DNA from: Euleptes europaea
Taxonomy: Eukaryota > Chordata > Lepidosauria > Squamata > Sphaerodactylidae
NCBI RefSeq assembly: GCF_029931775.1
Contig: NC_079318.1
Span: forward strand, 79,085,614 to 79,149,613
Length of the DNA: 64,000 nucleotides
Direction of reading: 5' to 3'
Positions 29,901-41,189 of the stretch are shown one piece after another. A program made the translations under genes and the position numbers. Position 1 is the first letter of the stretch. Every line of letters begins with the position of its first letter. Below the pieces are notes generated by a model. It was not told the origin of the DNA, made no database searches, and was given only the letters and a program-made list of their open reading frames with translations.

Positions 29901-32900
29901 AAAAGCGAGCCTCATTTGCCATTATCAGAGCCACATGGCTACTGTGTATACCCTGGGCACACCACCCTACCAAACTCACACATACAACAATATATGACAT
30001 ATGTAACTGTAATCATGGCTACATCCATACGATTTTCCAGGCTTTTTACTTCTATTGCTAGCATGGGGCCTGCAGCTCACCCATCCTCCAGTCCCTTTGG
30101 CGGTGAGCATTTCAAGGTGGGAACCATTTGTAAGCAACAAACCTCAACAGCCTTGCCTATTTTCTTAGAGCGTGGGGTGGGTGCCACACTGGGAACGGGT
30201 GCTCTGAAGAGCCACAGGTGTCATGTCAAAGAGCCACATGTGGCTCCTAAGCCACTGAGTGAGTTTCTCTGATCTGTATGGTACTGAGGGCCATGGGATT
30301 TGATAAGGTGGCCTAATAAGGACATAATATAGAGAAAAACAGAACTCAGGACAAATCCTTCGGAGACCCCAACAGACTGAGGGAAAGCGTGGGAAATTTC
30401 CCCCCGAATGAGCAATTAGGGAGGAAGAGAGCCAGCTGAGGACAGAGTCATGGAAACCTAGGGCAAGAAGAGAATCAAGCAGGAGAGAGTTGTCTAATGA
30501 CAGCAGAGAAGTCAACGAGGAAGAGGATGGAGACCCTCTGATTCACCACCAAGGAGATGATTAGTGATTTTGGTGAGGGTAGCTTAAGTGGAATGCGGAA
30601 AGCAGGAACCTGACTGTATTGAGGATGGGGAAAACCTGGAAACAGGACATTTACAGCCCAACATTGTTTTGAAGCTCCCCCGCCAAACCCCACCCCCACT
30701 TTGGAAGCCAACGTTATGTGGGAGCAGCCAGCATTGCATGAAAATAAGTAGAGAATTTAAATTTTCCACCTTTCATATCTTCTTTGGAAAGAAAAAAAGC
30801 CCACAATGTGAGAGTCAGGTGAGCTTTCCTTGGGAGGGAGTACTCAAGGATCGGGGCCATGAAAGAGAAGGCTCTACCTTAGATAGAAGGCCCTACCTTA
30901 GATAGCCATCAGGCTGTCTTCAGATGGCTCTGGCACTGGGAGCAGGGACTCATTAACGTGGAAAGGCAACCAGAAACCGAACAGAGATGGTGATCTTCTT
31001 CAGCATGCTGGGAAAACCTGAATCTAGTGTGTGTCCTTTTAATCCCAGCCTAACCCTGCCCTTTGCCCATTCCATCCACCCCTCAAACATGCAAAGACAC
31101 ACACAGTCGCTCCAGTGACTCACTCACTCCAAGGAAAATGTTGCGGGAGGCATCAAAGCCAGCAGCGTAAATGCGTGCCGTGTACGGGGGGTTCCTTTCA
31201 CAGATGACACGGCAGGCAAAGCGAGAGATGGTGCTCTGAGCTGACTGACCATCGACGGCTGAGTTGGCCCCAGGAGTCGTGTCCGTCACCACAAAATCAA
31301 TCATACTCTCTGTGGAACGACCAATCTGGGAATAACAGAGGTGAGGCAGGATATAAATTAATAAACGGGGTGGATCCAAACGAAACATTTCAGCATCGCA
31401 AAGGGAATTTCCTGCTTCCTTCCCCCACTGAACTCAATGAAATGCTCTTCTTCTTTAGGGGACCCTGAAAGGGATCTGAAGCAAAAGGGGAGAATTGGGG
31501 GAAACTGCCAATTAAATATGGATCCTTTGCCTGCTTCCTGAGTCCATCGGTCATTAACTTGGCACAGAGAACTCTAAAAAGCCCCAGACTATGTTGCCAT
31601 AACATATCAGTTTATTGCAACAATCTCAGCTTTGTATGCATTTCTTTGTCATCTCAATAAAGTATTAACTTCTATAAAGCTTCCTACAAAGCTGTTTAGT
31701 TATAGCACTCTTTGTCTTCGGTGTAATTTTTATTATAAAACATAAAAGAAGTTCCGTGCAGAAAAGTACAGTGCCCCTTGTAGTGCTTTCAGCCAATGAG
31801 AGCTACTTATTCTGGCTACCAGGGACCAGTCACTATACTACCAGGGGCCAGCAGACTCTTAACTTGTCTCATTTTCTTGGGAGTAGCTCCTCCCATGGTC
31901 TTCCGCTGCTGCCATGTAGGAGGCAGTATGGCAGTAGTGGTGAATTAAGCAGCAGGCTCCAATTTAATGTTCCTGTGAGTACTAGGGTGCCAACAGGCCT
32001 GGAGAAGAATTATTAGGAATGCTGGCCTCCAGGTGGAACCTGGGGATCCCCTGGAATTACAGCTCATCTCCGGACTACAGAGATCAGTTCCCCTGGAGAA
32101 AATGGATGCTTTGGAAGGTGGACTCTATGGCATTGTACCCCGCTGAAGTCCCTGTTCTCCCCAGGCTCCATCCCCAAATCTCCAGGAGTTTTCCAACCTG
32201 GATCTGACAACCCTATCCCCCCATCCCATGCTGGTAGTCACAGCTTCCTATAAAGCTGTTTAGTTATAGCGCTTCCCCACTGCGGTTTACTGAATTCAAT
32301 GAAATGCTGTTCTTTGTGGGGCTAGTGGACCCTGAAATGGACCTGAAGCAAAAGGGGGGAATTGATGGAAACTGCCAATTTAATCTGGATCCAGCCCTCT
32401 GTCTGCTTCCTGAGTCCATCAGTCACTCGTTTGTTTGTATTCACAGCAGCATCCAGACAATGAATTTTTCTCTTGTCAAAAATTATCTAAAACCCTCTGG
32501 CACAGAGAACTCTAAAAAGCCCCAGACTACCTTGCCATACCAACACATCAGCTTATTGCAACAATCTCAGCTTTGTATGTATTTCTTTGTCAACTCAATA
32601 AAGTAATAACTGGCAACCCTGCCCTTGATTGCCTGGAAATAGGCAAGGGCAGCCCCACACTATGGGGTGGGGGTGGCTAATGGGGGGTGATAGAAAATGG
32701 TGGCAGAAAATAGAGGCCCCTGCCTATTTCTACACACTCAAGGGTAGGGTTGCCCCCCCCCCCTTGAGTTTTAGGTAAGGAAAATCCCCAGGTGAAGTTT
32801 GCTCTTCATTCACCGCTGAATTTCTGTCCTGTGTTGTACAGCTGTCAAAGGCACAGGAGCCCTGTCAGAAAACAAGGGGGCAACCCTATTCCTGCTGTGG

Positions 32901-35900
32901 CTGCAGAGGGTACCTGAAACATGTCGGTTTCACTGTCGTGTGTGTACTCCACAATCACCGAGTGGCTTCGGGAGAGCGTGTAGGAGATGCTGTGCTGGCC
33001 TTTGTTACTCAGTGCCTGTTGGGGAGAGAGAGAAAAAGCTATGGGAACGGCCTGATGCTCCTCTCTGGAGATGAATGCATCTCCCCACCCCACCCGCCAT
33101 GCCCTAAAACAGCCCATTCTCTTTCCAATCTTATGTGCAGAGGATTCCACGCCTGCTCAAGTAACAGAATATTGTCTCCTGTTCCTCAGGTGCAGGCACA
33201 CTATTGCACCTAGAGCAGCCCAAAGTGACCACCATCTCTTGAGACTAAGACAAGAGAGAGGCAGAGACCTGAATCTGCCTGGAAACAACAACCCTCACAT
33301 CTCAAATTTACAGTAGTTTATTTTGGAAGGGAAAGAAGGAGGAGGAGTTGGTTTTTATATGCCAACTTTCTCTACCACTTAAGGCAGAATCAAACCAGCT
33401 TACAATCACCTTCCCTTCCCCTCCCCACAACAAACACCCTGGGAGGTAGGTGGGGCTGAGAGAGTGTGACTAGCCCAAGCTCACCCAGCTGGCTTCTTGT
33501 TTAGGAGTGGGAAAACAATTCCAGTTCACCAGATTAGCCTCTGCTGCTCATGTGGAGGAGTGGGGAATCAAACCCGGTTCTCCAGATCAGAGTCCACCGC
33601 TCCAAACCACCACTCTTAACCACTACACCACACTGGCTCTATGGTATATACTGCTATATATAGCTTACTGTAAGTAGGATCCTATTATGTAATTTTTGCG
33701 CCCCTTAACGTGTCACGTTAATACTTATGCTATGCTTCAGTTCTATCTTTTAGATTTCTGGTTCGTTCCAGACTTTTACAATCCCAGTGCATCAATTACT
33801 GAATCTCACATTTTATTGACTGTATTGACTCATTCTGTGTAATCCGCCTTGAGTCCCTATCAGAATGATGGACTATAAATAAATAAATACAATAAATAAA
33901 TGTAAATGTTTCAATATGACTCTGGCATTGAACACATGAAGCTGCCTTGTACTGAATCAGACCATTGGTCCATCAAAGTCAGTATTGCCTGCTCAGACCG
34001 GCAGCGACTTTCCAGGGTCTCAGGAACAGGTCTTTCACATCACCTTCTTGCCTAATCCCTTTAACTGAAGATGCCGGGGATTGAACCTGGGACCTTCTGC
34101 ATGCCAAGCATATGCTCTACCACTGAGCCACGGCCCCTCCCACTTAAACAATGGATCAGCACCCTAAAAAGTCTTGGCTTGGTCTGATGTGTCGGGAAGG
34201 GGGCTTTCTGCCGGGCAGGAAGTGGGTTTGAGACTTTTCTTGGAGGAGAGCTCACCTTGGATACAAGCGGCGTGGAGATGTGGTGGATGACGTCGGGTTT
34301 CACCCCATTAGCCTTGGGCCTCTTGAACAGGGCCAGTCGGCTGCGGCGTCGGCCCTTGTCACCGTTGGGCAAGGAGCCATTGTACCTGTATTGGAAGGCA
34401 CCAACATAATAAAAGTAATTGCGTGTTGTCAAGTCGCAACCAACTCACAGCAACCCAATCCATGGAGTGTTCGATGCAAGAGATGAGCAGAAGCAAAGTG
34501 GTTTAGCATTGCCGTCCTCTACATAGCAAACCTGGACTTCCTTGGTGGTCTCCCATCCAAGTACTAACCAGGGCTGACCCTGCTTAGCTCCCATGCTCTG
34601 ATGAACTTGGGCTAAGCTGGGCTATTTAGGCACCAAAATGCTCATCTGTATCTTCATCTTTAATGCAGACATCAATAAAAAAGCCATGCCAATTTAAACC
34701 GATAACAAAATACTCTGTCCAGATTTTGAATTCAATTCTGTCATTTGAAAACAGAATAGAACTCTAACACTTAAATGATGTATTCAGTGTGTGTGCAACC
34801 CTGAGGGTTTTCAAGGCAAGAGACGTTCAGACGTGGTTTGCCTGCCTCTATGTGGGCTGAGAGAGCTGTGACTGGCCCAAGGTCACCCAGCAGGCTTCAT
34901 GTGGAGAAGTGGGGAATCGAACCCGGTTCTCCAAATTAGAGTCCGCTGCTCTTAACCACTACACCATGCTGGTTTGATGTATTCAGAGGTCACTGTAAAT
35001 TGTGGCAAACCCAAGCTGCAGATTAGGGCTGCCAACAGGCTTAGAGAAAGAGGTCCTATCCCTTTGGTAGAGGCTGAATGCATAGAAATGGGCAGCTGAA
35101 GATTTTCATGGTAAGGGGGCAAATAACATCACCCAGAAAATAACTTCCAGTTAAGGCTCTGATAAAGGGACAAGACATTTTTTTTTTCTCCAGGCAGTTG
35201 GCAACTGCAATGCAGGCAGCCTTAACTAGCTGCCTTTTTGAGTTGGTGTCAGATTGGGATTTCAAACTGAAGTATATAGTTGGTTTGTTAACCACAGTTA
35301 ACATGCAAATGAGGTTTCATGTTGATTTGTTACTAGCATTGTCAACTACCTGGAGAAAAAAAATGTCCTGCCCCTTTAATAGAAGCTTAATAGAATGCTA
35401 TTTACTAAGTAATGTTATTTACTTCCATGCCATGAAAAGCTCCAGCTGCCCATTTTGGCCACCCATTAAACCTGAATTAAACAGTCAGGACATTTTTCTC
35501 CAGGCCTAGTGGCAACCGTATTTATTATTTAGATTTGGTAGACTAACTGGAGTTTGCAAGCAAATCCTAAGCAAGTCTGGTCAGAATCCTATTCAGCTCT
35601 ACTCAGTGGGTCTTACTCCCAGGAAAATGACCCCAAGATTGTACTGTTTGTTGCACAAACCACAGTTTAAACAAACCACCATTTATCATGCCATCTGAAT
35701 GCGGCCAAGGTTGCTGCTGCTGTGGTTAAATGGTAACAAGGCAATTTTTGAGATGAATATGATAGATTGTTATCATGAGCTGAATTATTTATTACTTTCA
35801 CTCATGTTTTATAGTTAATTTTTTTCTGAACTATTTGATTATTATTCTTTAAGGACTATATTTTCTCTTTGTTTTTTATGGCCTATAGTTTGGAAATAAG

Positions 35901-37816
35901 CTTTGAATTCAAACTATGTGAAAAGTTCATATTTTAAACCCAGAGTTCAAAATGATGAAATTTCAGGTGAGTAGCCTTGTTCCTTTGTTGCCGAAAAATA
36001 AAATTGCAATCCAGTAGCACATTAATAACTAGCAAAATTTATTCCAGCATCAGTGTTTGTGAGTCATAGCTGACTTTATCAGATTCATGATAAACACTTG
36101 TGCATCTGATGACATAAACCCTGACTCATGAAAGTTTATGCTGGGGGGAAAATCTAGTCTGGAACAAAATCTTGGTGCTACTGCTGTTTATTTTTTCTTA
36201 AATCTTGTAGATAGATTTCCCATACAACTTTGTAAAGTATTACCCTGAGCATTCAGTTTGTTTGCGATTCATGTTTTCTTGAACTGTCTAAACCCAAGTC
36301 TTATGTAACCTCTGCGATACAAAGGGATGCCAGTCAGCACCACTGACCTCTAAACTAGGTCCGATGTACACCACTAGTGGTCCACCACTATCCACTTGCC
36401 ACATATTGAGGTCTTCCTGGTGCTTGATAGTCTTACTGTTTTTTGCCTTCCAAACGAGCAGGCAGGTATCTCAAGCTGGGGTGGGGGAGCACCTTGCCTA
36501 AGCATCATTTGGCTTAGTATGTTGCAATTTGCTTTTCTCCCTCTCTCATAATACTACGACATGGGGTCATATGCTGAAGTTGGAGGATGAGAGATTCAAA
36601 ACAGATAAAAGGAAGTATTTCTTCACACAACGCATAGTTAACTCCCTGCCCCGGGATGCGGTGATGGCTGCCAGCTTGGAAAGCTTTAAGAGGGGAGTGG
36701 ACATGTTCATGGAGGAAAGGGCTATCCATGGCTACTAGTCAAAATGGATACTAGTCACGATGCATACCTATTGTATCCAGTATCAGAGCAGCATGCCTAT
36801 TATATTGGGTGCAGTGGAACACAGGCAGGATGGTGCTGCTGCAGTCGTCTTGTTTGTGGGCTCACTAGAGACACCTGGTTGGCCACTGTGTGAACAGACT
36901 TTTTATATACAGATGTAATATGGTTGGCCACTGTGTGGACAAGCTTTTTATATACCGATGTAATATGTTTGTTATGATGGGTTCTGGTCACCCTAGTCAG
37001 AACCTGATGAAAACATTTCACTGGCTTCCAATCTATTTCCACACACAATTCAAACTGCTGGTTAGAACCTTTAAAGGCCTGGATGGCTATTAGTTAGAAT
37101 GGATACTAGTCATGCTGCATACCTATTCTCTCTAGTATCAGAGGAGCATGCCTATTATATTGGGTGCAGTGGAACACAGGCAGGATGCTGCTGCTGCAGT
37201 CATCTTGTTTGTGGCTTCCTAGAGGCACCTGGTTGGCCACTGTGTGAACAGACTGCTGGACTTGATGGACCTTGGTCTGATTTAGCGCGGCTTTTCTTAT
37301 GTTCTTATGTCTGTGTGTCACAGGTTTTGAATGTTCTGAGATTGTTCTGAGATTGTTCTGAGAATGTTCTGAGAATGTTCTAAAAAGAGAGGCGCTGGGC
37401 TCATCCCTGGAAGATGCATTCCCTGATCGGAAAGCCTTTCTCACTAAGCCTAGGTGGGTGGGTGGGTGGGTCAGGGCAGAGATAGAATGGGCTATGAGCA
37501 CTCAGTTTCTTACTCAGGGTGAGGAAAAAAGTGCTCTGCACATGCTCAGCCTTCCTCTTCTCATTCTTCCCGTTCCTAAGCTCAAGCATGCTGGGGCTAA
37601 GGGGGTTCTGTCCCAGATCCAGCTCTGCACTGCAGCGAAGGGCCCCTGCTGCCTCTCTACTTACCCCAGCACGATCAGCTCCCCGTACTTCACTGGCTCC
37701 TTGGTCAACAGGATACTGTCCCCTGGAGAAGGATAGATGCGGCTGCTCTTGGGACAAGCTCGCCGAAGATCTAGGGACTGGGAACTCACTGCTTCTGGGC
37801 TGCTTTCTAGCACCAT
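26345..37816 (-). CDS. PELI3: Pellino E3 ubiquitin ligase 3, complete coding sequence
   Basis: Pellino proteins are E3 ubiquitin ligases that bind phosphorylated IRAK kinases in Toll/IL-1 receptor signalling. Six minus-strand coding exons (37816-37665, 34385-34256, 33015-32914, 31325-31128, 28856-28668, 26911-26345) join in phase into 445 residues, from MVLESSPEAV to RLIFQGPLD. The middle is the forkhead-associated (FHA) phosphopeptide-binding region; the C-terminal exon holds the RING-like zinc region with NCGHVHG, CPMC, CGHVC and CPFC. The PELI3 call over PELI1/2 rests on MVLE at the start, KPDVIHHISTPLVSKAL, GGFSED and the DPP3 neighbour. From memory, human PELI3 has a 469-residue form with a 24-residue insert and a 445-residue form; this gene matches the short form. 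No lesion seen. The ATG lies one base inside its exon, so a noncoding first exon upstream is expected. Confidence 0.95.
27072..27163 (+). repeat. tRNA-derived SINE, type B, first part of a nested set
   Basis: The head is broken at CTCTAACCT by an L2 3' end; the body resumes at 27425. Confidence 0.75.
27164..27424 (+). mobile_element. L2-type LINE 3' end inserted in a SINE
   Basis: Ends in CGGGATATAAATGCAATAAA and an ATAAATAA tail, the usual 3' end of this LINE clade. TAACCT on both sides looks like its short target duplication. Confidence 0.7.
27425..27715 (+). repeat. tRNA-derived SINE, type B, rest, with CR1 end inside
   Basis: Continues from GTGAACCGGGTTGG. At 27581-27664 a CR1 3' end (ending TCCCTTCCAACTCTATGAT) interrupts it, and the SINE tail finishes at 27666-27715. 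Confidence 0.7.
28100..28560. other. No gene or clear repeat seen
   Basis: PELI3-side intron sequence right of a MITE end at 28095, before the exon at 28668. Nothing supportable. Confidence 0.5.
28668..28856 (-). CDS. PELI3: PELI3 exon, residues 195-257
   Basis: 189 bases in phase 0, ERAAKWRTPDGLMDG, then GVWREISVCGNVYALRD and SAQQRGKL. Acceptor TTGGCAG, donor GTAGGT. Confidence 0.95.
29142..29400 (+). mobile_element. BovB LINE 3' end
   Basis: Encodes the C-terminus of the BovB ORF2 (KAEGSSKRGRPNMRRIDS, then DMMFWRTLICRVAIGWKRL), followed by GCGACTTGACAGCACTTAAC and a CA run. Compare bovine copies reading KIEGRRRRGRQRMRWLDG. Confidence 0.8.
29520..29712 (+). repeat. 5S rRNA-derived SINE
   Basis: Forward copy: GATCTCAGAAGCTAAGCAGG, TTTGGATGG, then GGGGTCGCCATACGTCAGC. 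Confidence 0.85.
29720..31080. other. PELI3 intron, no gene; possible old repeat
   Basis: The block 30100-30600 (with AGAGCCACATGTGGCTCC) reads like an old interspersed repeat that I cannot name. No credible coding frame. Confidence 0.4.
31128..31325 (-). CDS. PELI3: PELI3 exon, residues 129-194
   Basis: 198 bases in phase 0, IGRSTESMIDFVVTDT, then QSAQSTISRFACRVICE and AGFDASRNIFLG. Part of the FHA fold. Donor GTGAGT. Confidence 0.95.
31426..32612. repeat. Imperfect direct repeat in PELI3 intron
   Basis: 31426-31668 and 32277-32612 share GGCACAGAGAACTCTAAAAA, CAACAATCTCAGCTTTGTAT and CTCAATAAAGTA. A short tail (AAAGCTGTTTAGTTATAGC) occurs after the first and before the second. TATA- and AATAAA-like motifs could fit an old LTR fossil, but no internal genes are seen; class undetermined. 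Confidence 0.45.
31984..32214 (-). repeat. GGGTTGCCA-type MITE
   Basis: A reverse copy with both inverted ends, in the PELI3 intron between two halves of a direct repeat. Confidence 0.7.
32914..33015 (-). CDS. PELI3: PELI3 exon, residues 95-128
   Basis: 102 bases in phase 0, ALSNKGQHSISYTLSRS then HSVIVEYTHDSETDMFQ. Acceptor CCAACAG, donor GTACCC. Confidence 0.94.
33335..33643 (-). repeat. tRNA-derived SINE, type B
   Basis: A full-length reverse copy, from the GGAGGAGTTGGTTTTTATATG end to AACCACTACACC, in the PELI3 intron. Confidence 0.85.
33931..34139 (-). repeat. tRNA-Ala-like SINE, type A
   Basis: A reverse copy from GAACACATGAAGCTGCCTTG to CTGAGCCACGGCCCCTCC, 117 bases downstream of the PELI3 exon ending at 34256. 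Confidence 0.85.
34256..34385 (-). CDS. PELI3: PELI3 exon, residues 51-94
   Basis: 130 bases, from phase 2 to phase 0, encoding YNGSLPNGDKGRRRSRLAL, then FKRPKANGVKPDVIHHIS and TPLVSK. It has the plain Pellino YNGSLPNGD junction without the 24-residue mammalian PELI3 insert. Confidence 0.94.
34418..34630 (-). repeat. 5S rRNA-derived SINE
   Basis: A reverse copy: TGTTGTCAAGTCGCAACC to GAACTTGGGCTAAGCTGGGC. It begins 33 bases upstream of the PELI3 exon at 34385. Confidence 0.8.
34852..34978 (-). repeat. tRNA-derived SINE, type B, head part
   Basis: Reverse fragment from GGGCTGAGAGAGCTGTGAC to TTAACCACTACACCATGC, joined on its left to a short 5S-SINE tail-like stretch (34790-34850). Confidence 0.75.
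35026..35520. repeat. Two related short elements in opposite orientation
   Basis: 35026-35210 (GGGCTGCCAACAGGCTTAG to CTCCAGGCAGTTGGCAACTG) and 35335-35520 share CCTTTAATAG- and TTTTTCTCCAGGC-like blocks; another piece is at 27990-28095. Small nonautonomous elements, class unknown. Confidence 0.5.
36535..37310 (+). mobile_element. CR1-like LINE 3' end with an L2 piece inside
   Basis: AAGGAAGTATTTCTTCACAC to TTTTCTTATGTTCTTATG. Around 36985-37095 it encodes HWLPIYFHTQFKLLVRTFKG, an L2-clade reverse-transcriptase C-terminal motif, and the CR1-like end is duplicated on either side of it. Confidence 0.65.
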
Positions 37817-37817
37817 C
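37665..37817 (-). CDS. PELI3: PELI3 first coding exon (residues 1-50)
   Basis: Acceptor TTGCAG, then G and the ATG at 37816-37814. It encodes MVLESSPEAVSSQSLDLRR through VKYGELIVL, and ends in phase 2 at GTAAGT. Confidence 0.92.
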
Positions 37818-38067
37818 CTGCAATTACACGTCAGAATATGGAGGGGTCACTCTTGAGATCCTGTTCCCGAAATAAGAGGTACTGAAGCACACACGGCTCT
37901 CACCAGGCCACTCTTCCCCTAGCCTCGGATACAAAAAAAAAATTGTTGCTCACAGGGGTGGGTAAGAAACTCTACGCATGATCAAATGCTCATTATTACC
38001 GAATAATGTTTCGCATCCTGCCCTTGTATTGTCACCACCTGTTTTGACGGCTTTCCTGCATCCATCT

Positions 38068-38269
38068 GTTGCCACGGTGACACTCCCTGACCTCTGCTGC
38101 TTCTAAGTTGCCATGGTGACACTCTTGCCTCTTAGTAAACACCTCGAGCATTTCCTGGTTTCCAAAGTGATGGCCCCCAAAGTCACCACAGCGACAGCCC
38201 TAAACTACCTCTGCTCTGTTACTACGGCAGCATTTCAGATATTTAATGCCGCCCTGTTGCCATGGCAAC
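38068..38269. promoter_or_regulatory. Cluster of RFX X-box-like motifs
   Basis: Five 14-base motifs of the form GTTGCCATGGCAAC at 38068, 38107, 38182, 38218 and 38256. The last is a perfect palindromic X-box. They lie 250-450 bases upstream of the first PELI3 coding exon. Confidence 0.5.
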
Positions 38270-38667
38270 ACTCTCTTCTTCAACCTGGTGTCTTTGAGTG
38301 GAGGAGGCCAGGTTGGTTCGCTTCAATCCTTTAACCATCCTCTGTTCCAGAGTCTGCCAGTCCTCGGACTAGTTCCAGAAATATCCCATGCACACAATAC
38401 ACCCCCTTTCACAAAGGAAAGAAAACTACAGGGGCCCAGAGATGGGTCACAAAAGGCCTCCAAGCCTGGTATCTGTTTTTTTTAACACCAGGTGCAGCTC
38501 TGTAACATGGGAGGTGATAGTATAAAGAAGAGTACCTCTAAGCATGCATAAAGTCCAATTCCTCCCCTCGCTAAGCAACTGCAGTCACTCCACATATATG
38601 TAACATATGTGAGTTAATGGTCTGGCTTAGAGGATCTGGCAGAGATAACCACTAGTAACAATGTGTT

Positions 38668-38932
38668 GCAAAGTTGCAGTACTGCAGTCCAAGCTCTGAG
38701 TTCGATCCCGATGGAAGTCGGTTTCAGGAAGCCGGCTCAAGGTTGACTCAGCTTTCCATCCTTCCGAGGTCGGTGAAATGAGTACACAGCTTGCTGGGGG
38801 TAAAGGGAAGATGACTGGGGAAGGCACTGGCAAGCCACCCCGTAAACAAAGTCTGCCTAGTAAACGTCGGGATGTAACGTCACCCCATGGGTCAGGAATG
38901 ACCCGGAGCTTGCATAGGGGACCTTTACCCTT
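38668..38932 (+). repeat. Sauria-type SINE, 5' truncated
   Basis: The same family as 17556-17857, starting inside the head, with an 11-bp duplication AACAATGTGTT at 38657-38667 and 38933-38943. Confidence 0.85.
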
Positions 38933-39093
38933 AACAATGTGTTAACATCATTTGATGTGTGTGTGTGTATGGATGGGGAACCAGTTGTGGTTACCCAGTG
39001 GAGAAGCTAAGGCACTCTGTGCATAGTCTAACACTTGTATTTACTGTTCTTTTATGATAGTTTCAGGTGGGGGCTTGTGGTGGTCTGCATAAG

Positions 39094-39230
39094 AAGAGCA
39101 AAATTCCAGTCCAGTGGTACCTTGAAGACCAACAAGATTTTCAGGCTACAGAAGCTTTCCAGAGTCAAAGCTCTAGTATTCTGACGAAGGGAGCTTTGAC
39201 TCTTGAAAGCTGGTTGTTCCTTTTTGCATC
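39094..39230. repeat. Foldback element (GTGCTACTGGACT family), partial
   Basis: TTCCAGTCCAGTGGTACC through GGGAGCTTTGACTCTTGAAA; the right arm is missing. Confidence 0.55.
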
Positions 39231-39239
39231 CCAAAACTG

Positions 39240-39900
39240 AACTCAGAATTAAGGGGCTGAGCACAGGCTCAGATTTGTATCTTTGTGTACATATCAGCAT
39301 CCTCACACCCAAACCTTCTGACTTGATCTGAACCTGAGCTCCAGATGTCAGTTACAATACCACGTCTAAACACACCTACCTGCCAGAAACACAACAGGTA
39401 CCCAAGCCCTTCCCAGTATAAGCAGCAACATCACCACGTTGCCACGATATCCCAATAACCACACCACCACGGTCAGTTCTGATGCACAGAACACCATAAT
39501 TACATCTCAAGTGTTTAGACCAGTAACAAAACTATGCACAACTATCTGTGGCACACACAATATCACAGTTGTACATCTATAAACATATGGAGGCCAAAGT
39601 CAACATTCATGCATAGGACAACACAACACAACCTGATTGTGGTATACAACCCAAATGTTTTCTCCGCCATAATCATCCTCTTGATCACAACTTCTGAGTA
39701 AATGGATCCATATGGACAGGGCCACTTATACCTCACACCTCCCCAAATGCAGAACCCATTTCAGTTTCCAAAATACTACTGATGCAGGTCTAACAAGGTT
39801 GTCATGGACAGGAATCTTAAATATCCAAGCTCAGTTAGGGCTGAAATTAATCTGAATTTGAAATTTGAATTTTTTTAAATTTCTGAATTTTAAAGTGTTT
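39240..39900. other. No gene or clear repeat seen
   Basis: AT-leaning, nonrepetitive to the eye; PELI3 5' intron. Confidence 0.5.
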
Positions 39901-40125
39901 ACATTTTGGGGTTTTAAGGCTGTTGACGGAAAGAGATATGATGCCTTATATTCCACCACCCCCATACCTTGAATGGGAAGAATGGGAAATGAAGGTTTTT
40001 TTTTTGCAAGCTAGGGGGACTTTTTTCTTCTCTAAAATCACAGGGTGGCATGTTTTGGGGGGACAGTGTAAGCACAGAGCCTCTGGGGGGAGTTGTGTTC
40101 ATTAATAAGCATGGGGAGGGTCTGT

Positions 40126-40305
40126 GGTTCTGTGACACAGCACCTCCTTTGTGTGCAGACTTTCCCAGGTTCAATCCCCATCGCCTCCTGTTAAAAGGAC
40201 CAGGTAGCAGGTGGTTTGAAAGATCTCCACCTGAGACCATGGAGAGCCACCATCAGTCAGAGCAGATGATACTGACCTTGATAGGCCAATTGTCTGGCTT
40301 GCTAC
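40126..40305 (+). repeat. tRNA-Ala-like SINE, type A, diverged
   Basis: An old copy: AGGTTCAATCCCCATCGCC and TGAGACCATGGAGAGCCACC. Confidence 0.6.
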
Positions 40306-40401
40306 AACACAACCAAACACGGAAACCTATAAAATTAATGCCCATGAGGGTGCACGTGTGAATGGCTTTAGGTCCCCTGGAGACTATTTCCTGAGACCAC
40401 A

Positions 40402-40605
40402 TCATATGAAGCTGCCTTCTACTGAATCAGACCCTTGGTCCATCCAAGTCAGTATTGTCTATCAGACTGGCAGCGGCTCTCCAGGGTCTCAGGCGGAGGT
40501 CTTTCACATCACCTACTTGCCTAGTCCCTTTAACTGGAGATGCTGGGGATTGAACCTAGGACCTTCTGCATGCCAAGCAGATGCTCCACCACTGAGCCAC
40601 GGTCT
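40402..40605 (-). repeat. tRNA-Ala-like SINE, type A
   Basis: A reverse copy from CATATGAAGCTGCCTTCTAC to CCACTGAGCCACGG. Confidence 0.85.
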
Positions 40606-41189
40606 GGCTGGGGCCCAAGTGACCACACCTTGCATGCTGGAAAGTAATACAGACGTGACCAACAAAATCACATTAAAATTAACAGTGAAAACAAAGCTGG
40701 AAGGGCTATACCTGCAGATGGGAAGGGAGACAGGGTGGAAGTGGGAAGACAAGGAAGTTAGGGAGCTGGGGTGGAGAAATTGGGATGTATAGTGAGGACC
40801 ACAAAGTAATAACAAAGAAGAGAGTGCCCCTGAGCAGATGCAGAGAGTCTTTCCTTTTTCACCAACTCTGCAGTGCACACCTCTGAGCTTAGGGTATAAA
40901 GATTCAAAGTTGGACAGGAAGTGACCTTCAGGTAACAGTGAGTTTCAGGTAGCAGCACATCTTTTTAAAGCACTGTAACTACAGGTGCTCAACTCTTTTA
41001 AAAAATGGTCCTACATCAGGATATTCTGGGGCTTTTATTTCTTTGGCTGGGGATATACTGAAACAGTCAGGGAGAGGTGTCTGAGTTCCTGAATTTTGAG
41101 GGGAGAGTCGGGATCTTTAGGTTACTGCCTTGTGTTGGGGAAGGGGACCAAGGCTTTCCACATTCAGAGTTGGCATGTGCTGCAGCTAT

